From NCBI GenBank assembly GCA_036927565.1, contig JAYESD010000005.1, positions 97,876,301 through 97,940,300 of the forward strand: a DNA stretch of 64,000 nucleotides, read 5' to 3'. This document shows positions 9,161 through 19,847 of the stretch, in pieces (positions within the stretch are counted from its first letter, which is position 1; every line of letters begins with the position of its first letter). The DNA is from Tuctoria greenei. Its lineage: Eukaryota; Streptophyta; Magnoliopsida; Poales; Poaceae. Under the pieces are notes generated by a model. The model had not been told where the DNA came from, made no database searches, and saw only the letters and a list, made by a program, of their open reading frames with translations. Made by a program: the position numbers and the translations under genes.

Positions 9161-10657
9161 GAGTCAGAAGTGGCTTCTGCTCCAACTGTACCTTCAACAC
9201 CTGCTCCAGAAGCGGTGATCCCGAAGGTGCCCGCTGCTAAGCTAGAATGCCGTGATGAAGCTGCTGGCCCCCCGCCGGAGGGGCCAGTTGTTGATGACCT
9301 GGCAGCTGGGCCTTCGAAACCAATTCCCGAGGTTGGAACTTTGGCTGCAGGTACTTCCTTGACGGCGGCTGAGGCTATCCCGGAGGACGGCCCTAGTGCT
9401 GTTCAAGCTCAGGGGACTGCTCTCGTAGAGTGGGACCCAATTTTTGTTGTTGAAGATCCGCTGGAGCCAGCGGAGAGGACCCCAGCAGGTCCGGACCCGA
9501 TCCCCCTATCAACGTCTATCGACAACGCCTGCTCCAGTCTTTGCCAAGTCCAGTTGGCCTTCTACCACGACAGCAAGGCCCTCGAGGATGAGCGCCAAAC
9601 CCTTAGGAGGTGGCGCAACTGACTCCATTTCGAGACCAAGCCGGCAATGTTGAGGCTGGCTGACGACAAGGAGTGGGTGCAAAGGGAGAAGGTCCGTCTG
9701 GAGTACTGGGGAAAGTTGTTGGATGAGAGGGAAAGCATGACGCCGACACTCGACAACCAGTCGCGCGCCATCTATGAGCAGGCCAAGGCTACAAATAGTG
9801 CAGTGGATGATTGCCAGGAAAGGCTCACCACCATCCACGATAGTCTCATCAAGCGTCGGGAGGCTCTTGAAGCGCGGGAAAGACGGCTCAAAGATGAAGA
9901 GCGAAAATTCCTGGAGCTACGAGACGACCTCGTGAAGAGGGAAGAGGAGCTTGTTCAAAAGACAGCTCTGGCTAACAAGAGCCTTCAAGAACGCACCAAG
10001 AAATTGGATGAGAGTTACAAGGAGGAGGAGAAGAAGGCCTGGGAGCGAGGGCAAGAACTCTACAAGTAGGAGAATGCCATCGCTACCCGGGAGAAGAAAG
10101 TGCGAGGCCAGGAGAAAGATCTGGTCAACCGCCAGAATGAGTTCCACCTCCGAGAGAAAGAGCTTAGCAAGCTCGAAAGGCAAATTGCTGAAACAATTCA
10201 GCAGAATGCCAAAGAGGTGGAGCGTCTTGCTCGGGAGAGCTCAGAGGTGGCGGCAGCCAAAGGATCCTTGGCGGAGATGCGTGGTGCAAGGACTGCGGAG
10301 TCCCAACAAGTTTAGTATTTCCTGGCCAAGGCCAACGACACGCTTACGGCAATGGGCTTCAGTCCCGTGCGTTCGGATGATCCAGAGCCAGAGCTGGACC
10401 AGACATTGGAGGCGCTGAGTTTAGTAGGCAACAAGTTCTCCAAGATGGGCGATGTCATTGTGGATCAGCTGGAAACAGATGGTCAGTCCCTGGCGAAGAA
10501 CGTCGTAGAGTTTGTGCTGACGTGCTACACTAGCCGGGACCCTCAATTTCATCTGGACCCTGTGCTTGAAGGTCCAATCGAAGGAGAGGGTGAAGCCACC
10601 CGAGCCAACATGTCGGAGGTGGCCCAGAAGGTCGCCCAGTTCTTCCATAGGGTCTAG

Positions 10658-11939
10658 GACCATCACTCTATAGCTCCCGCTTGTATTCTCTCTTCTTCTT
10701 TTCCAATTTTGTAATCTCTTGTCTCCAGATGAATGAAATCCAAATTTTTCTGAATTCGAATTTCATTTTTTGTCTTCAACGCCTTTGTCTCACTTGGCCT
10801 CCTGGTAGATGTACATAATTTGATTGTGAACATGTACCAAGAAGATGTAATTGTTGTTGAAGACTTGCGTGCTTCGAACTTGTAGAATGTAGGTCCGAAG
10901 TCTTCGATAGTGTAGGCCCCCTGAGGTTGTCGGATCTTAGTGGCTCCGGCATTGACCATCGCCGGAGCTTAGTAGCTCCGGCAGTAGTCTCCTTCAACAC
11001 GTAAGGCATTGATGGTTAGTCCTCTGGGGTGTCGGAGCTTGGCAGTTCGGCAGTGACCTCCGTCAACACGTGTTGTGTCAACGGCAGAGTCTACTTTAGA
11101 GTATTTCCACCATCTTCAAGTTTACTGCTTGCCCCCTAGCTTTAACAGAAATGAGTAGCTCTGGAGATGCTCGATGTTAATGTTTGAACATAGATCACAA
11201 GCCGCCTAGAGGATATCGTAGTTCATTTATTTTTCCTACACACTGAAGTCAAGAAAAACAGTAAAATTCGTTTTCTATCTATAACTTCATTGCGGCTTAC
11301 TGTTCCCGAGAAAGTTTTAGGTCGAACACAATACTAAATACAATAAAGAGCACCGACTTGCTCCATTCAGGTCCAATCGTTTTTGGACTCGCCTTACTTT
11401 GGCCTGCCGGGGTGTAGGTAGAGTGGCGTACTTAGGGTGCATGACCAGGCTAAGTCGATAGCACACTCTGGTTCTAGATTGGCTTGGCGACATTCAGACA
11501 AGTAGGCCATCAATGATGTTTGAACCCTGAAGGATATACAATGCAACTCGAATTGTAAATGAACTGGTCGAGCTAAAGTTTCTTAAGAAGTGCACAACTT
11601 TGTTATAGACAAGAAAGAGAAAAATAAAAAATATTGAGCCTGTACAATGTAAATGCACGTGGAGTCTGTTTTCAAACAATGATGTCTTTCATTATAGGTC
11701 CGGGGTACAGGGAAACGAGTACACTCTTAGGGTACGGAACCAGGCTAAGTGTGTTCTATTTCTCATTTGACCCAAGGTAGCTAGCTACGCTTTTAGTTCT
11801 GAGACTGTGACAAGTGTTGCATGGGCGTTGCGGACCTAACAGGGTAGGTCCGGCTGCCCTCCTGGAGGAGCTACCCGACTCTGTACAATGACTCTATAAC
11901 ATACACCACATGTAATTACAAACTCACCTCCGTGATACT
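10658..11939. other. TatZ convergent non-coding region between antisense gene and pol
   Basis: No ORF is supported. It begins with the tail of the antisense transcript region (TTTGTAATC and several AT stretches near 10700-10770), then AGCTCCGG-type motifs (about 10930-11060) and two copies of a 24-bp near-palindrome (11431-11454 and 11726-11749). A degenerate copy of the Tat palindrome (GGTCCGGCTGCCCTCCTGG) lies near 11851. The same order of landmarks occurs in TatW 47872-49059. Confidence 0.65.
11431..11749. repeat. Duplicated 24-bp near-palindrome, 295 bp apart (TatZ)
   Basis: Copies at 11431-11454 and 11726-11749 both start CTTAGGGT and end CCAGGCTAAG. The ends CTTAG/CTAAG are complementary. 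TatW has the reverse-complement pair at 48061 and 48362, 301 bp apart. Conservation of both motif and spacing in a convergent 3' region suggests a transcript-end or regulatory role, not proven. Confidence 0.7.
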
Positions 11940-13335
11940 AAGCGTAGAACTTACGGAGATGCTCAATGTCCCAAGGATTTGGGAGAGGTGTCCCATCCTC
12001 GGTTGCCAAGCGAACACATCCGGTACGAGATACTTTGATCACTCGGAAGGGTCCCTCCCAGCTGGGGGAGAGTTTATTTAACCCTTCTCTGGATTGTATT
12101 CTTCGTAGCACTAGATCTCTTTCCTCGAGCTATCGGCTGTGAACATGCTGTTGGTGATAGCGCTGAAGAGCTTGGCGGTATCGGGCATTCCGAACAGCTG
12201 CTCGGCACCTTCCCTCTTCAAGGAGGTCAAGGTCTTCACGCCGGAGCTGGTCCTGCGTGGCTTCATCGGAGGTCCAGACCCGGAGCGACTCCAAGGTGAT
12301 TTCCGGAGGAAGGACTGCTTCAGCTCTGTACACCAGGAAGAAGGCTGTCTCTCTTGTTGACTAGTTTGGAGTTGTCATGTTGGCCCATAGAGTGGATGGA
12401 AGCTCTTCAATCCAGTTAGCTCCATGTATTTTCAGGCGCTCATATGTGCGCATCTTGAGTCCTTTAAGGATTTCTACATTTGCTCTCTCGGCCTGGCCAT
12501 TACTTGCCGGGTGAGCTACAGAAGCGTAGCTGACTTGGATGCTGAGGTCTTTGCAGTATCCTTGGAAAGCAGAGCTTGTGAATTGGGTCCCATTATCTGT
12601 TATGATTTTGCTCGGGACTCCAAATCTGCATACTATGAATGCAAGAAGTTGATAGCTTATTGCTTGTTTATTGTCACAACTGGAGTTGCTTCCGGCCATT
12701 TGGTGAACTTGTCGATGGCAACATACAGTAACTTGTAACCTCCGACGGCTCTTGGGAAAGGTCCCAAGATGTCCATCCCCCACAAAGCAAAAGGCCATGT
12801 AGGAGGTATCATTTGTAGAGGCTGATCCAGTGTATGAATTTGCTTTGCATGGAACTGACATGCTTTGCATTTCCTCACCAGCTCAGTTGCATCCTGGAGC
12901 GCTGTAGGCCAGTAGAAGCCATGCCGGAAGGCTATACCAACCAGCGTGCAGGAAGACGCGTGGTTCCCACACTCGCCTCCATGGATTTCTGCGAGGAGCT
13001 CGCAGCCTTCTTCCTTGTGATGCACCGCATTAGGACGCCGTTGGCACCACGCCGGTAGAGATCCCCTTCTACTAGCATGTATCTTTTAGCCAGTCTGACT
13101 ATCCGGTCAGCAGATACATCATCGTCAGGAAGGATATTGTCTCTCAAGTAGCTCCGGATCTCTGAGATCCATGCATTGGAGCTTGCTTGAGCATTTGAGT
13201 CATGCGTGTTGGGTTGCTCGAAGCTTCCGGCAGCACCTATGACTCTTGATGGCTGCCATGGTAACAGGGCCATCGGGACTGCCAGCTTCGGGATGATGGT
13301 CTTGCCCCCTTCGCTCAGTTCGGCAAGCAGAGCTG
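11940..13335 (-). pseudogene. TatZ integrase
   Basis: Integrase inserts the element DNA into the genome. On the minus strand the N-terminal part (AWISEIRSYLRDNIL, LVEGDLYRRG) leads to the zinc-binding CKACQFHAKQIH, then the catalytic core with GMDILGPFPRAVGGYK (first Asp), TDNGTQFTSSAF (second Asp) and NGQAERAN (Glu), so the DDE triad is intact. The C-terminal part ends NPWDIEHLRKFYA with TAG at 11940-11942. Frameshifts near 13000 and 12360-12330 break it. A multi-cysteine/histidine region fits the family although the first His pair is disrupted near 12950. Confidence 0.88.
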
Positions 13336-13790
13336 TGGGTTTTTACAACCTCTGGACGAAGGTTCCGTCAGGAGCTGGAGCTCTGGTTGAAGCTTTCGTC
13401 GAGAGTTCGTCAGCTTCAACGTTATGGACACGCTGGACATGGTGGAGATCCAGGACTTCGAAGTCCTTTTGAAGCCTCTGGACTTCAAGGAGATAAGCAG
13501 CTAGTTGAGGATTGTTACAGGAGCATTCACCCTTCACCTTTTAATGATGAGCTGCAAATCTCCCTTGACCAACAGCTGCTTGACACTGTATGATAGTGCC
13601 ACCTTTAGTCCATAAATGAGTGCTTCATACTCCGCCATGTTGTTGGTCGCCTTGAAGTCAAGGTGGACCATGTATTTTACCTTCTCCCCGGTTTGAGCGA
13701 GGAGAAGGACTCCAGCTCCGACCCCTTGCTTTTGCATGGAGCCATCGAAGTAGAGGGTCTAGTGAGGTCCGGTGAAGACCGAAGCCTTGA
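13336..13790 (-). pseudogene. TatZ second (archaeal-type) RNase H
   Basis: The motif order YFDGSMQKQGVGAGVLL, ATNNMAEYEALIYGL, HHVQRVHNVEADELS is that of the extra archaeal-type RNase H found in Tat-lineage elements next to the ordinary one. It keeps the first Asp (FDGS), the Glu (AEYEAL) and a late Asp (EADEL). A stop TAG precedes YFDGS (13759-13761), where TatW also has TAG, and a small deletion shifts the frame near 13545. It would degrade RNA in RNA/DNA hybrids. Confidence 0.85.
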
Positions 13791-14242
13791 GTTTCGACTT
13801 CTACTCACTAGGGCCCCCAGGGTTTGATGGAGAGGGGGTCCATTCTGCCACAAAATCTACCAATGCTTGACTCTTGATCGCTTGTCTTGGGACGAATTCA
13901 AGATCGAATTCGGCCAATTCCACTACCCACTTTGCAGTGTCCCCAGCAGAATTGGGATTATGCAAGATTGCACGCAGTGGGTAAGAGGTCACCACTGAGA
14001 TCTTGTGAGCTTGGAAGTAATGGCGAAGCTTCATGGAGGCGATGAGAACTGCGTAGAACAGCTTGTGCACCTCTAAGTATCGAGTCTTGGCATCATGTAG
14101 TACTTCACTGATGAAGTACACTGGGCATTGGACTGTCCGGACCCTCCCGGAGGGGTCCGGAGCTTCCTCCACATCGCCCTGGACCCTCCCAGAGGGGTCC
14201 GGATCTGCTTCGAGGACTTCCAGGTCCCTGCTAGAGGAAAGG
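13791..14242 (-). pseudogene. TatZ RNase H and RT-RNase H linker, cut by LARD-T
   Basis: The minus strand reads a linker with two DPSGRV-like repeats, then CPVYFISEVLHDAKTRYLEV, HYFQAHKISVVTSYPL and FDLEFVPRQAIKSQALVDF, the standard Ty3/gypsy RNase H tail as in TatW. It ends in a serine/proline segment near 13805. The upstream RT is missing because LARD-T starts at 14243 in the linker. Confidence 0.88.
14135..14203 (-). repeat. Palindromic in-frame repeats in the TatZ linker (2 copies)
   Basis: Copies near 14138-14160 (GGACCCTCCCGGAGGGGTCC) and 14181-14200 (GGACCCTCCCAGAGGGGTCC) are inverted repeats 42 bp apart and encode PDPSGRV twice. Same unit and spacing as in TatY and TatW. Confidence 0.88.
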
Positions 14243-15893
14243 TGTGCAAATTCAAAATCCAGATACAATTTGATCACAATAACAAATTATAATGTACAAA
14301 GAAACTCCTTATGTTTCTAAGTATAGCCCTGCAAATGTTGAATATTTTTAGGCATCATTTGCCAAATAATTAAATGAAGCCATTAGACTGTATTAAAATT
14401 CAAATTTGAATTTAGTTTCACATTCAATTTGATTCAAATCGCAGACTGGGATTTATTAGTGGAATCACCATATGGAAATATTCCTAGCTGCCAAGTTTGG
14501 GTAATTATGGAAGACCTTTGCTAAATTTAAATATAAAAGGAAAAGTAGATAAGGGAGAAATAGTGGGACCCACATGACAATCCTATCCTCTCATACAAGC
14601 TCTTTTCTGCACTATATGTTCCAACCTTCACCGCTTTGCGCGTTTTTTCTCCTTATCATCTCCCTGGTCGCACCCTCTCTCAGCTCTGCTCCCGCCTCGA
14701 CCTCCCCCCGCGTCCACGCCCGCCACGGTGCACCACCCCGCGCCGCTCACCCAGCAGCGCTGCTCCCAGCTATCGCACCCCACGCGCGCGCCGCCTGACC
14801 TGGCCGCCTCTGTCCGCGCCCTCCCGTGCCGCGCGCTCCACCTCCTGGGCAAGATCCCCATGCCCCAGCCTGACGGCTAGCGCCGCAATGTCGGCCGCAT
14901 GCCGCCCGTGCACCGGCACTCTGCCCACCACCACGCTACGCTCCTCCACTCTGACCGCGCGCGAGTGCGCCGCCCGATGTGAGCGCCCGGCAGCCACGGT
15001 CGCCGGCACGGCTTCCTCCGACGCTCGAGCTCGCCTACCGCCTGGCCCCTCACCAGCGCACACTATCGCCCCCCGGCTCACGTTCTGCCATAGCACATGT
15101 TGCACACCGCCGGCCAAGCTTCCCCTGTCACGCCCCCCCCCCCTTTGCGCCGCGTGCACCGCCGCCAGCCTGCTCCTCCCTCTCTCCCAGCCCCGGCGAC
15201 ACCCTGCCCGCTCGCGAACTGCGCCGCACGCACCCTGCCATGGCCGTTGTCCGCCTCCTTAACACCAGGACCTGGCCACTGCGCCTCACCCATGCGCCTT
15301 CCTCACCCTGCCTTGCCGCGCCCACACTCAGGCCAGCAGCGGCGATGACCACACTTGACCATGCCTCACCCTGCTACAGCACCTCGTCTCCGTCCAACAC
15401 CTCAACCGGTGGTCGACGCCCGGCATCGTCGCCCCGTTCCGCACTGTGTGTGATGGATAAGATGCAGGAACACAACATCGACACAATGGAAACAACAATT
15501 AGGCCAATGTTAGCTCTGATTTGTGAAGAATTGGTCAAGACAGTGCTGCAGCCAAGGTGTTCGATGAAATGGTTACAAGGCAAAACCAAATGTATTGACG
15601 TTCAATGCTGGTCTATGGATGCAGGTCTGTTGTAGGGTGGCAATCGACAAGAATATGTGCCAAGGTGCTCTTTGAATATTGATGAAGTGACCGGATCACG
15701 AACACAACCAAGATGTTCACTAAAATGCTTACAAGGTGAGCCTTGCTCCGAAATGCCTTGCTTGATGTCGTCGAAGGTTGCTCGCAGGGACCGCCGACAG
15801 TACTCGAGCAATGTCGTGCCATATGTCCATGTTCCACAATGATACCTCGCCTATAGCCGTCCTCAAGCTGACTTTCCTATGCCTTTGTGTTGT

Positions 15894-16935
15894 GTTTTTT
15901 TTTTGACCGGTGAAAAACTACAAGGGAGAACCTCGACAGCCATAAAACATATATTAAAAGAGATGAGGTAACAGGGAGTTACAATAGCTCCGCAGAGCTT
16001 GACTAGGTGTTCCAGAGGGAGGAACGTCCTTTACAAACTCTGAAGCCACAAGAGCACACTGGCCCTATCCTCCGGCTTAAAACGGCAGGCCTGAAGCCTT
16101 GTAAAAGCAATGAAGGATCGTTTCCAGACGTTTACAGAGAGAGTAGAGTTTCTGAAAATGACATTGTTACGAGCAATCCAGATCTCCCAGGCCGCTATGG
16201 AGAAGGTTCCCATGAAGGCGCGACGACCCCAGCTGAGCTTGGCTTTTTGCAGGGTATGAAAGAACGGGATGTCGTGGTCCCAGTGAATCCCAAGGACATT
16301 CCAGCATGCCATGCTGAAGGAGCGGCTAAAGAAGAGATGGTACGTGAGTTCCTCCACATTTTCAGCACAGAGCATGCAGGTGTAGTCGTTCCCGTCAATC
16401 GTGATGTTTTTTCTCTTCAAGAGGTTGCGTGAGTTGAGTCGGTCCCGAAACATTAGCCATATGAAGATCTTTATTTTCTTTAGCACCTTTGAGGCCCAAA
16501 TCTAGCTAAAGGGTGTTGGTAGGTTGATGTGTTTGTAATAGTTGTTGTAAATAAGCTTGGAGCTGAAAGTTCTTGTTCCCCCGATTGGAGTCCACTCATC
16601 CTGTGCAGCTTCCCTGTGTGAAATTTCCTCCAGCATGGCCTCCAAATTGGCCAGTTCCAACATTGCTTCCTCCGACAATGGTTGAAAAAAGTGATTGTGA
16701 TAGTCTGAGCTGCTAAGGTATTGGGCCATTGAGATGTTGGTTCTTTTTGCGAAGGAGTATAAACGGGGCATGTCCCTTCTGAGGAGGTGGCCTTCCCACT
16801 GATCCTGCCGTAGTCGAATTGTGTCCCCTGCGACAGTTTTGACTTCAAAGTTCCTGAGAAAAGAATCAAATAGGCTCACAACATCCCTCCACCAGAAGGA
16901 TCCTTTTCCTTTTGTGTTGTGGGGGGGTTTACCAT
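15894..16935 (-). mobile_element. 5'-truncated LINE (L1-like) insertion with 14-bp target duplication
   Basis: The minus strand holds the end of a LINE ORF2, a short 3' UTR and a poly(A) tail, seen as ten T at 15895-15904. The 14-bp direct repeat TGCCTTTGTGTTGT flanks it at 15880-15893 and 16936-16949, the signature of target-primed reverse transcription. About 1.04 kb remains of an element normally 5-7 kb long. It lies inside the LARD-T LTR. Confidence 0.92.
16031..16935 (-). pseudogene. LINE ORF2 C-terminal fragment with zinc-binding RT domain
   Basis: From the truncation point the frame reads GSFWWRDVVSLF, DTIRLRQDQWEG and LPTPFS, then after one TAG at 16502 continues in the same frame with KKIKIFIWLMFRDRLNSR and YTCMLCAENVEELTYHLFF..C. 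This is the reverse-transcriptase zinc-binding domain (zf-RVT) at the end of plant LINE ORF2, with the C-x2-C..H..C residues visible. The stop replaces a tryptophan usually present in PFSWIW, consistent with TGG to TAG. The ORF ends at 16031 and the poly(A) follows 125 bp later. The endonuclease and RT core are absent. Confidence 0.88.
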
Positions 16936-19832
16936 TGCCTTTGTGTTGTCTTGACACGTCCTTATGCGCTCATGTCGTTCGGCTTGATCCGCATCGACAT
17001 CATTATCCACATGACGTCATTGAGATGTTCCATGTCGTGACTGTATCCTGACCTCGAGATAAGGGATGTCAGTGATGTGTGTAGTGCTGGAACACTAGCA
17101 TGACACCTTAGACGATGATTGTTTAGCCAAGTTTGGTCTTAGTTGATACAAGCTTGATCAAGCCCTAGATGTAGCCAAATTTGTCAATGAAATGCCTCTA
17201 GGTCAAACCACGGAGGTTGGTGATCACTGATGAACTATGGTTGAGTAATGCGAGAACATTGCGACCGACAAGGAAAACTTGACCAAGGGGAACCATGGAT
17301 AAGAGGTTCTTGATCGTGTCAACGATGTTTCTTAACTGTTGGCATAATTGCTTAACTAGGTGTGCCGCTTCATCGACGATAGGTTCGTCGATTCGCTTGC
17401 TGACGATCGAGTCGACATCACTAACCTTGAGACTCATAAGGTGGTGTTCGGGATTCCGCTCACCACCATGGACGAGTCTGGGTCGATGTGAACGTCGATT
17501 AGATGATCTTCTCGAGATGGCAAAGCACGTCGTCGTGACATAGTAATGCCTTATTTGAGTTCCAGGAGTTCACCGAGCTCATCTGGACAATCTTGCAAAG
17601 GACACTACAATAATCTCATGTATGAACTTGGACGATCCTTGCGAAGATAGTTGTAGCGACTGATTTACCTAAAGGTCATTTGAACGTTGTCTTGGTACTC
17701 ATGTTAGGTTAGCAGTGCTTGTGATGACTCTTTGAGTCCAAGCAATGCCAATCTCACTTCACTTCCAAGTGTCACTAGGGTTTCACTTTGATTCATCCTT
17801 ACCAGAACCATGTGACCACACTTATCACTTAACTAGGTTTACTCCATTATGAGTTGAAACAACTTCTTTGGTCGACTTCTGAGTCATGACCTCTTGTTGC
17901 ACAGTTCACTCATATCTTGATCTCTCAATGTTCCACTTGATCCCTTGGACATCCTTACCTGAGTCAAACGAACACCCCTTCACTATTCAGTCTTATGAAT
18001 CTTGAGTGGCATAGCTCTAACTGTTAAGTGAATAATTGCATTGTGTGCTTGCATTGCACCTTTCGATTCACGTCTCGACACTACTATGACCACTTAACTC
18101 CATCCTTTGTGTATCCACACAACAGGGGCATACCTCTTCCTCCTAGTTAATCTCATCAGTCTTAGAGTTTGTATAACTTGTTTAATCTAAAGTATAGTTA
18201 CAATGTTTACTTATATGCATATCATGTTGATAGGAATTTGATAATAGGTGATTGACGAGGAGTTTCGCTTGAAGGAGAAGGCCAGGGTGTCCGTCTTGAA
18301 GTTCCTTGGCAGAAATTTCCAGAAGAAGACCACTGACCATTGACATTTAATCGGGTCGCAAACTAAGGCAAGCCCCGGTTTGCATTTAAGTACCTTACAG
18401 TGTATTTGCAGTTTTCATTCACCTTACGTCTTCAGATGTTTGTGCATTGCATTTAAGGTGTTTGACATCCACTTGCATGACCAAATAACCCTGGGAGTGG
18501 TTAGAATAGCTCACAGACTCGTGTATTAACTGTCATGCTTATATTCATAGGGATCCGGTAGAAGTCAAGTAGTTAGAATCTACTCGCAAGATAGGATTCT
18601 ATCACACGGGATGAATTGGATAAAGAAATGATTTATAAATATGAAACTGAGTCCGGTCAGAGATGAGTAGGAAGTGACAAGAGGGGGTCTTGGTCGCATA
18701 ACTCTGACTGTGTCGATTAAGGCCCGTGCCGTGTGCGGACCTGCTGGACAACCTTGAATTGTACTAGTGACATACTGGAGAAATGGGCTCCAGTAAACTG
18801 ACGTAGCTTGATACTGGTTTGTTGAGGCATTCCATTCCATTTTATAGGCGCGGGTTGAGGGCAGCAAGGTTTAAATCAGCTTGTGGGCACGTCAGAGTAC
18901 GCCCCACGCAGTGACCTCCTGCTCATGATGGATCGACCGGTTTGGCATTCGAGTGTTGGGTGAAAGGTGGCCATATACAAATAGTACTGAAGTGTTATGT
19001 AGGTACTGCTGTAAGTACTCGCTGGCACTTCCGAAAGTGTGTATGTGTCGTGTTGTCCGGGTGTGTCCTGATTGCAATCACCGTCCCTCGCGGTAATAGA
19101 GTACCACTTGTTCACTGTGCTGTGACGTAGTAAATACTTAAGAAGTCAGAAGAATATGATGTATTGAATTATAATTGTTTTGCAACCTCGTATGGCTTAG
19201 AGATAGCCGAATTAAAAGTTTACTGTTTCCCATACTTTACCTGTAATAGCATTATGTGCTTTGGGCATGTCATATCATGGGCAAAGCGTTTCTTGTTTGA
19301 TTGTGGAGTCTATGATGTGTCGTGCCTGAAGAATGTCATGTGTTACTTAAAACATGATTTTAAGGATCCACTTGTAGGCGAGTCTATTTATGCTATTCCT
19401 TACATATGGTTAGACATTACCTTGCAGATGTCTAGTGAGACGGGCCAGTCTTGCTGAGCCTTATGCTCACGTTTGTGCTTTAACGATTTTTGCAGGTATT
19501 AGTTTATTTCTGTTGTTCAGGTTGTACATGAGACCTTGAGGTGTCGAGATAAATCTCATGTGAACCACGCCGCTGCTGAATGTTCTTCATGTTGCTAGTG
19601 AGAAGGATCGTAGGGCATGGACGTCTTTTCTCCTGCTTGGTTAAGTGAGATTATGAGTATGTATTTTCTGCTGCGTGTGTACCTCTGTTGTACACTATTT
19701 TTTAAACTCTTCTTATTGTGAAATAAAAACCTTGCTTGTTTTGCATTCTTATCATGTGCGCTGTTAGGTGCCGCCTCACACGGAACCACCCAATGAGATA
19801 CTTAGACGTCAGGACTCCAGTCTCCACAGACA

Positions 19833-19847
19833 TGGTATCAAAGCTTC
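19833..19847 (+). other. LARD-T primer binding site
   Basis: TGGTATCAAAGCTTC directly follows the LTR end ..GACA. TGGTATCA is complementary to the 3' end of initiator methionine tRNA, the usual primer of Tekay and most plant copia elements. Confidence 0.8.

Larger units (their letters stand above)
7114..10657 (+). pseudogene. TatZ antisense extra gene (aORF), two exons, decayed
   Basis: The start MELGLCQSRLKSDDDL is matched by TatW MELGLPKIHLKSKDDL. The first ~300 codons (MGWSPDFFNHLVRAG, MLLDFYGLQLYHLGPHS, FVHFCEMWVGIP, SAKWDDWKKDW) resemble the 'putative gypsy type transposon' domain (Pfam Transposase_28 as I recall it), of unknown function. A basic serine-rich segment, a 77-bp intron (8486-8562), an Ala/Pro/Glu region with decapeptide repeats, long coiled coils (about 9650-10310) and a conserved C-terminus (DPQFHLDPVLEGPIEGEGE) follow. 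From 8563 to the end it is one frame. Damage: one frameshift near 7440-7505 and internal stops at 7740, 7941, 8265, 8466, 9056, 9620, 10067 and 10313, seven TAG and one TGA. It is convergent with pol. The function of such ORFs is unknown. Confidence 0.85.
5719..14242 (-). mobile_element. TatZ, Tat/RIRE2-like Ty3/gypsy retrotransposon, 3' half
   Basis: Minus-strand element. From right to left: RNase H (cut at 14242), a second archaeal-type RNase H, integrase ending at 11940, non-coding sequence, a convergent antisense gene on the plus strand (7114-10657), a polypurine tract and the 3' LTR (5719-6576). The double RNase H and the extra antisense ORF before the 3' LTR are known features of the Tat lineage. 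gag, protease, RT and the 5' LTR are missing because LARD-T interrupts the element at 14243; they should lie right of the window. Confidence 0.9.
14243..19832 (+). mobile_element. LARD-T 5' LTR
   Basis: It starts TGTGCAAATTCAAAATCC directly after the TatZ linker and ends CTCCACAGACA before the primer site. The first 1.25 kb matches 39770-41040 at about 93% by eye at the start, including GTGGGACCCACATG and a GC-rich, C-biased stretch (about 14640-15450) that is open in many frames on both strands and is not a gene. Two related copies of CCAAGGTGTTC/CCAAGATGTTC lie near 15555 and 15706. A LINE interrupts it at 15894-16935. From 17050 to 19800 I find nothing coding. No TATA box was confidently placed. 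Confidence 0.7.

Noticed and set aside
14574..15635. Proline/arginine-rich ORFs of up to 218 codons in the left LARD-T LTR, and similar ones at 40125-41016
   Set aside because: GC-rich DNA is open in several frames on both strands. The frames are not conserved between the two LTR copies and no domain is recognisable.
17198..17543. Short overlapping ORFs on both strands
   Set aside because: They lie inside the LARD-T LTR, are short, have no motif and overlap each other.
19833..19847. tRNA gene suggested by TGGTATCA
   Set aside because: Only the tRNA-complementary primer site is present; no cloverleaf surrounds it. The same holds for 36285 and 51848.
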